Source: Treponema sp.
GTDB taxonomy: Bacteria; Spirochaetota; Spirochaetia; Treponematales; Breznakiellaceae
DNA: 15,228 bases
Direction of reading: 5' to 3'
NCBI GenBank assembly: GCA_031277045.1
Contig: JAISLX010000129.1
Coordinates: 1 to 15,228, forward strand
The translations under genes and the position numbers were made by a program. Positions 14,851 through 15,228 of the stretch are shown in pieces; positions within the stretch are counted from its first letter, which is position 1; each line of letters opens with the position of its first letter. The notes below the pieces were generated by a model. That model did no database searches, was not told where the DNA came from, and saw nothing but the letters and a program-made list of their open reading frames with translations.

Positions 14851-15228
14851 GTATGAAGCCCCTTCAACCACTAGTATGAAGCCCCTTCAACCTCTAGTAT
14901 GAAGCTCCTTCAACCTACTAGTATGAAGGCCCTTCAACCCCTAGTATGAAGCTCCTTCAGCCTCTAGTATGAAGGCCCTTCAACCTACTAGTATGAAGCC
15001 CCTTCAACCTCTAGTATGAAGCCCCTTCAACCTCTAGCATGAAGCACCTTCAACCTGCTAGTATGAAGCTCCTTCAACCTGCTAGCATGAAGCACCTTCA
15101 ACCTGCTAGCATGAAGCCCCTTCAACCTACTAGTATGAAGCCCCTTCAACCTACTAGTATGAAGCCCCTTCAAGCTCTAGTATGAAGTTCCTTCAACCTC
15201 TAGTATGAAGCCCCTTCAACCTACTAGT
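14851..15228. repeat. Tandem array of 23/24-bp hairpin units (at least 16)
   Basis: Sixteen consecutive units start with GTATGAAG or GCATGAAG, continue with a variable CCCC/CTCC/CACC/GCCC/TTCC core, then CTTCAACC (one CTTCAGCC, one CTTCAAGC), and end in CTA. The next unit supplies G, so every junction reads CTAG. Units are 23 bp (eight copies) or 24 bp (eight copies). Each contains TGAAG-NNN-CTTCA, a short stem-loop, and in 24-bp units outer bases can also pair. There are no spacers, so it is not a CRISPR. Mixed 23/24 lengths break every reading frame, so it is not protein-coding. The array continues past the window end. Confidence 0.95.

Noticed and set aside
14851..15228. CRISPR array
   Set aside because: Units are directly adjacent with no unique spacers, and no cas gene is present.

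Overview
The window reads as chromosomal DNA of a GC-rich spirochaete, most likely a Treponema of the termite-gut group. That placement is inference. It rests on the order rpsB-tsf-frr-uppS-cdsA-dxr-rseP, which matches my recollection of Treponema pallidum, on an S2 protein with a long acidic tail, and on accessory proteins often seen in treponemes (ComFB, CpXC, a WD40-like exported protein, a BspA-type leucine-rich repeat protein). No tRNA, rRNA, insertion sequence, integrase or CRISPR array was found.

Layout. Positions 1-388 hold no gene but contain a roughly 140-bp imperfect palindrome (about 154-295) and, near the left edge, a possible pseudoknot. A near-consensus promoter (341-369) drives comFB (389-685, plus strand). 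Everything from 682 to 11,746 is on the minus strand. Reading in the direction of transcription (right to left) come a candidate 33-codon ORF, an EcfT/CbiQ transporter subunit, a Maf nucleotide pyrophosphatase and a clear terminator (10291-10320). Next is a structured 310-base leader, then rpsB, tsf, frr, uppS, cdsA, dxr, rseP, a CpXC-domain gene and an exported beta-propeller gene. The last seven genes after tsf are packed with overlaps of 1-13 bases or gaps of 9-30 bases, so they look like one transcription unit. A plus-strand gene of unknown function (12048-13034) follows, then a 228-bp hairpin-rich spacer. After it comes a minus-strand BspA-like LRR/coiled-coil protein (13263-14756). The right edge is an array of at least 16 tandem 23/24-bp units that runs off the window.

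How the genes work together. The core operon couples translation (S2, EF-Ts, ribosome recycling factor) to envelope building. Dxr starts the MEP isoprenoid pathway, UppS makes the polyprenyl carrier for peptidoglycan, CdsA makes CDP-diacylglycerol and RseP is the intramembrane site-2 protease. Compared with the familiar E. coli cluster, pyrH is absent between tsf and frr. The position occupied by bamA after rseP holds CpXC and beta-propeller genes instead.

Most worth a second look are the 23/24-bp array, with an invariant CTAG at every junction and partly covarying flanking bases, next to the BspA-like gene; the large palindrome upstream of comFB; the structured rpsB leader and the rpsB-tsf hairpin; and the inverted repeat inside the ecfT promoter spacer. 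I did not find a set of genes that amounts to a clear new defence or metabolic system.
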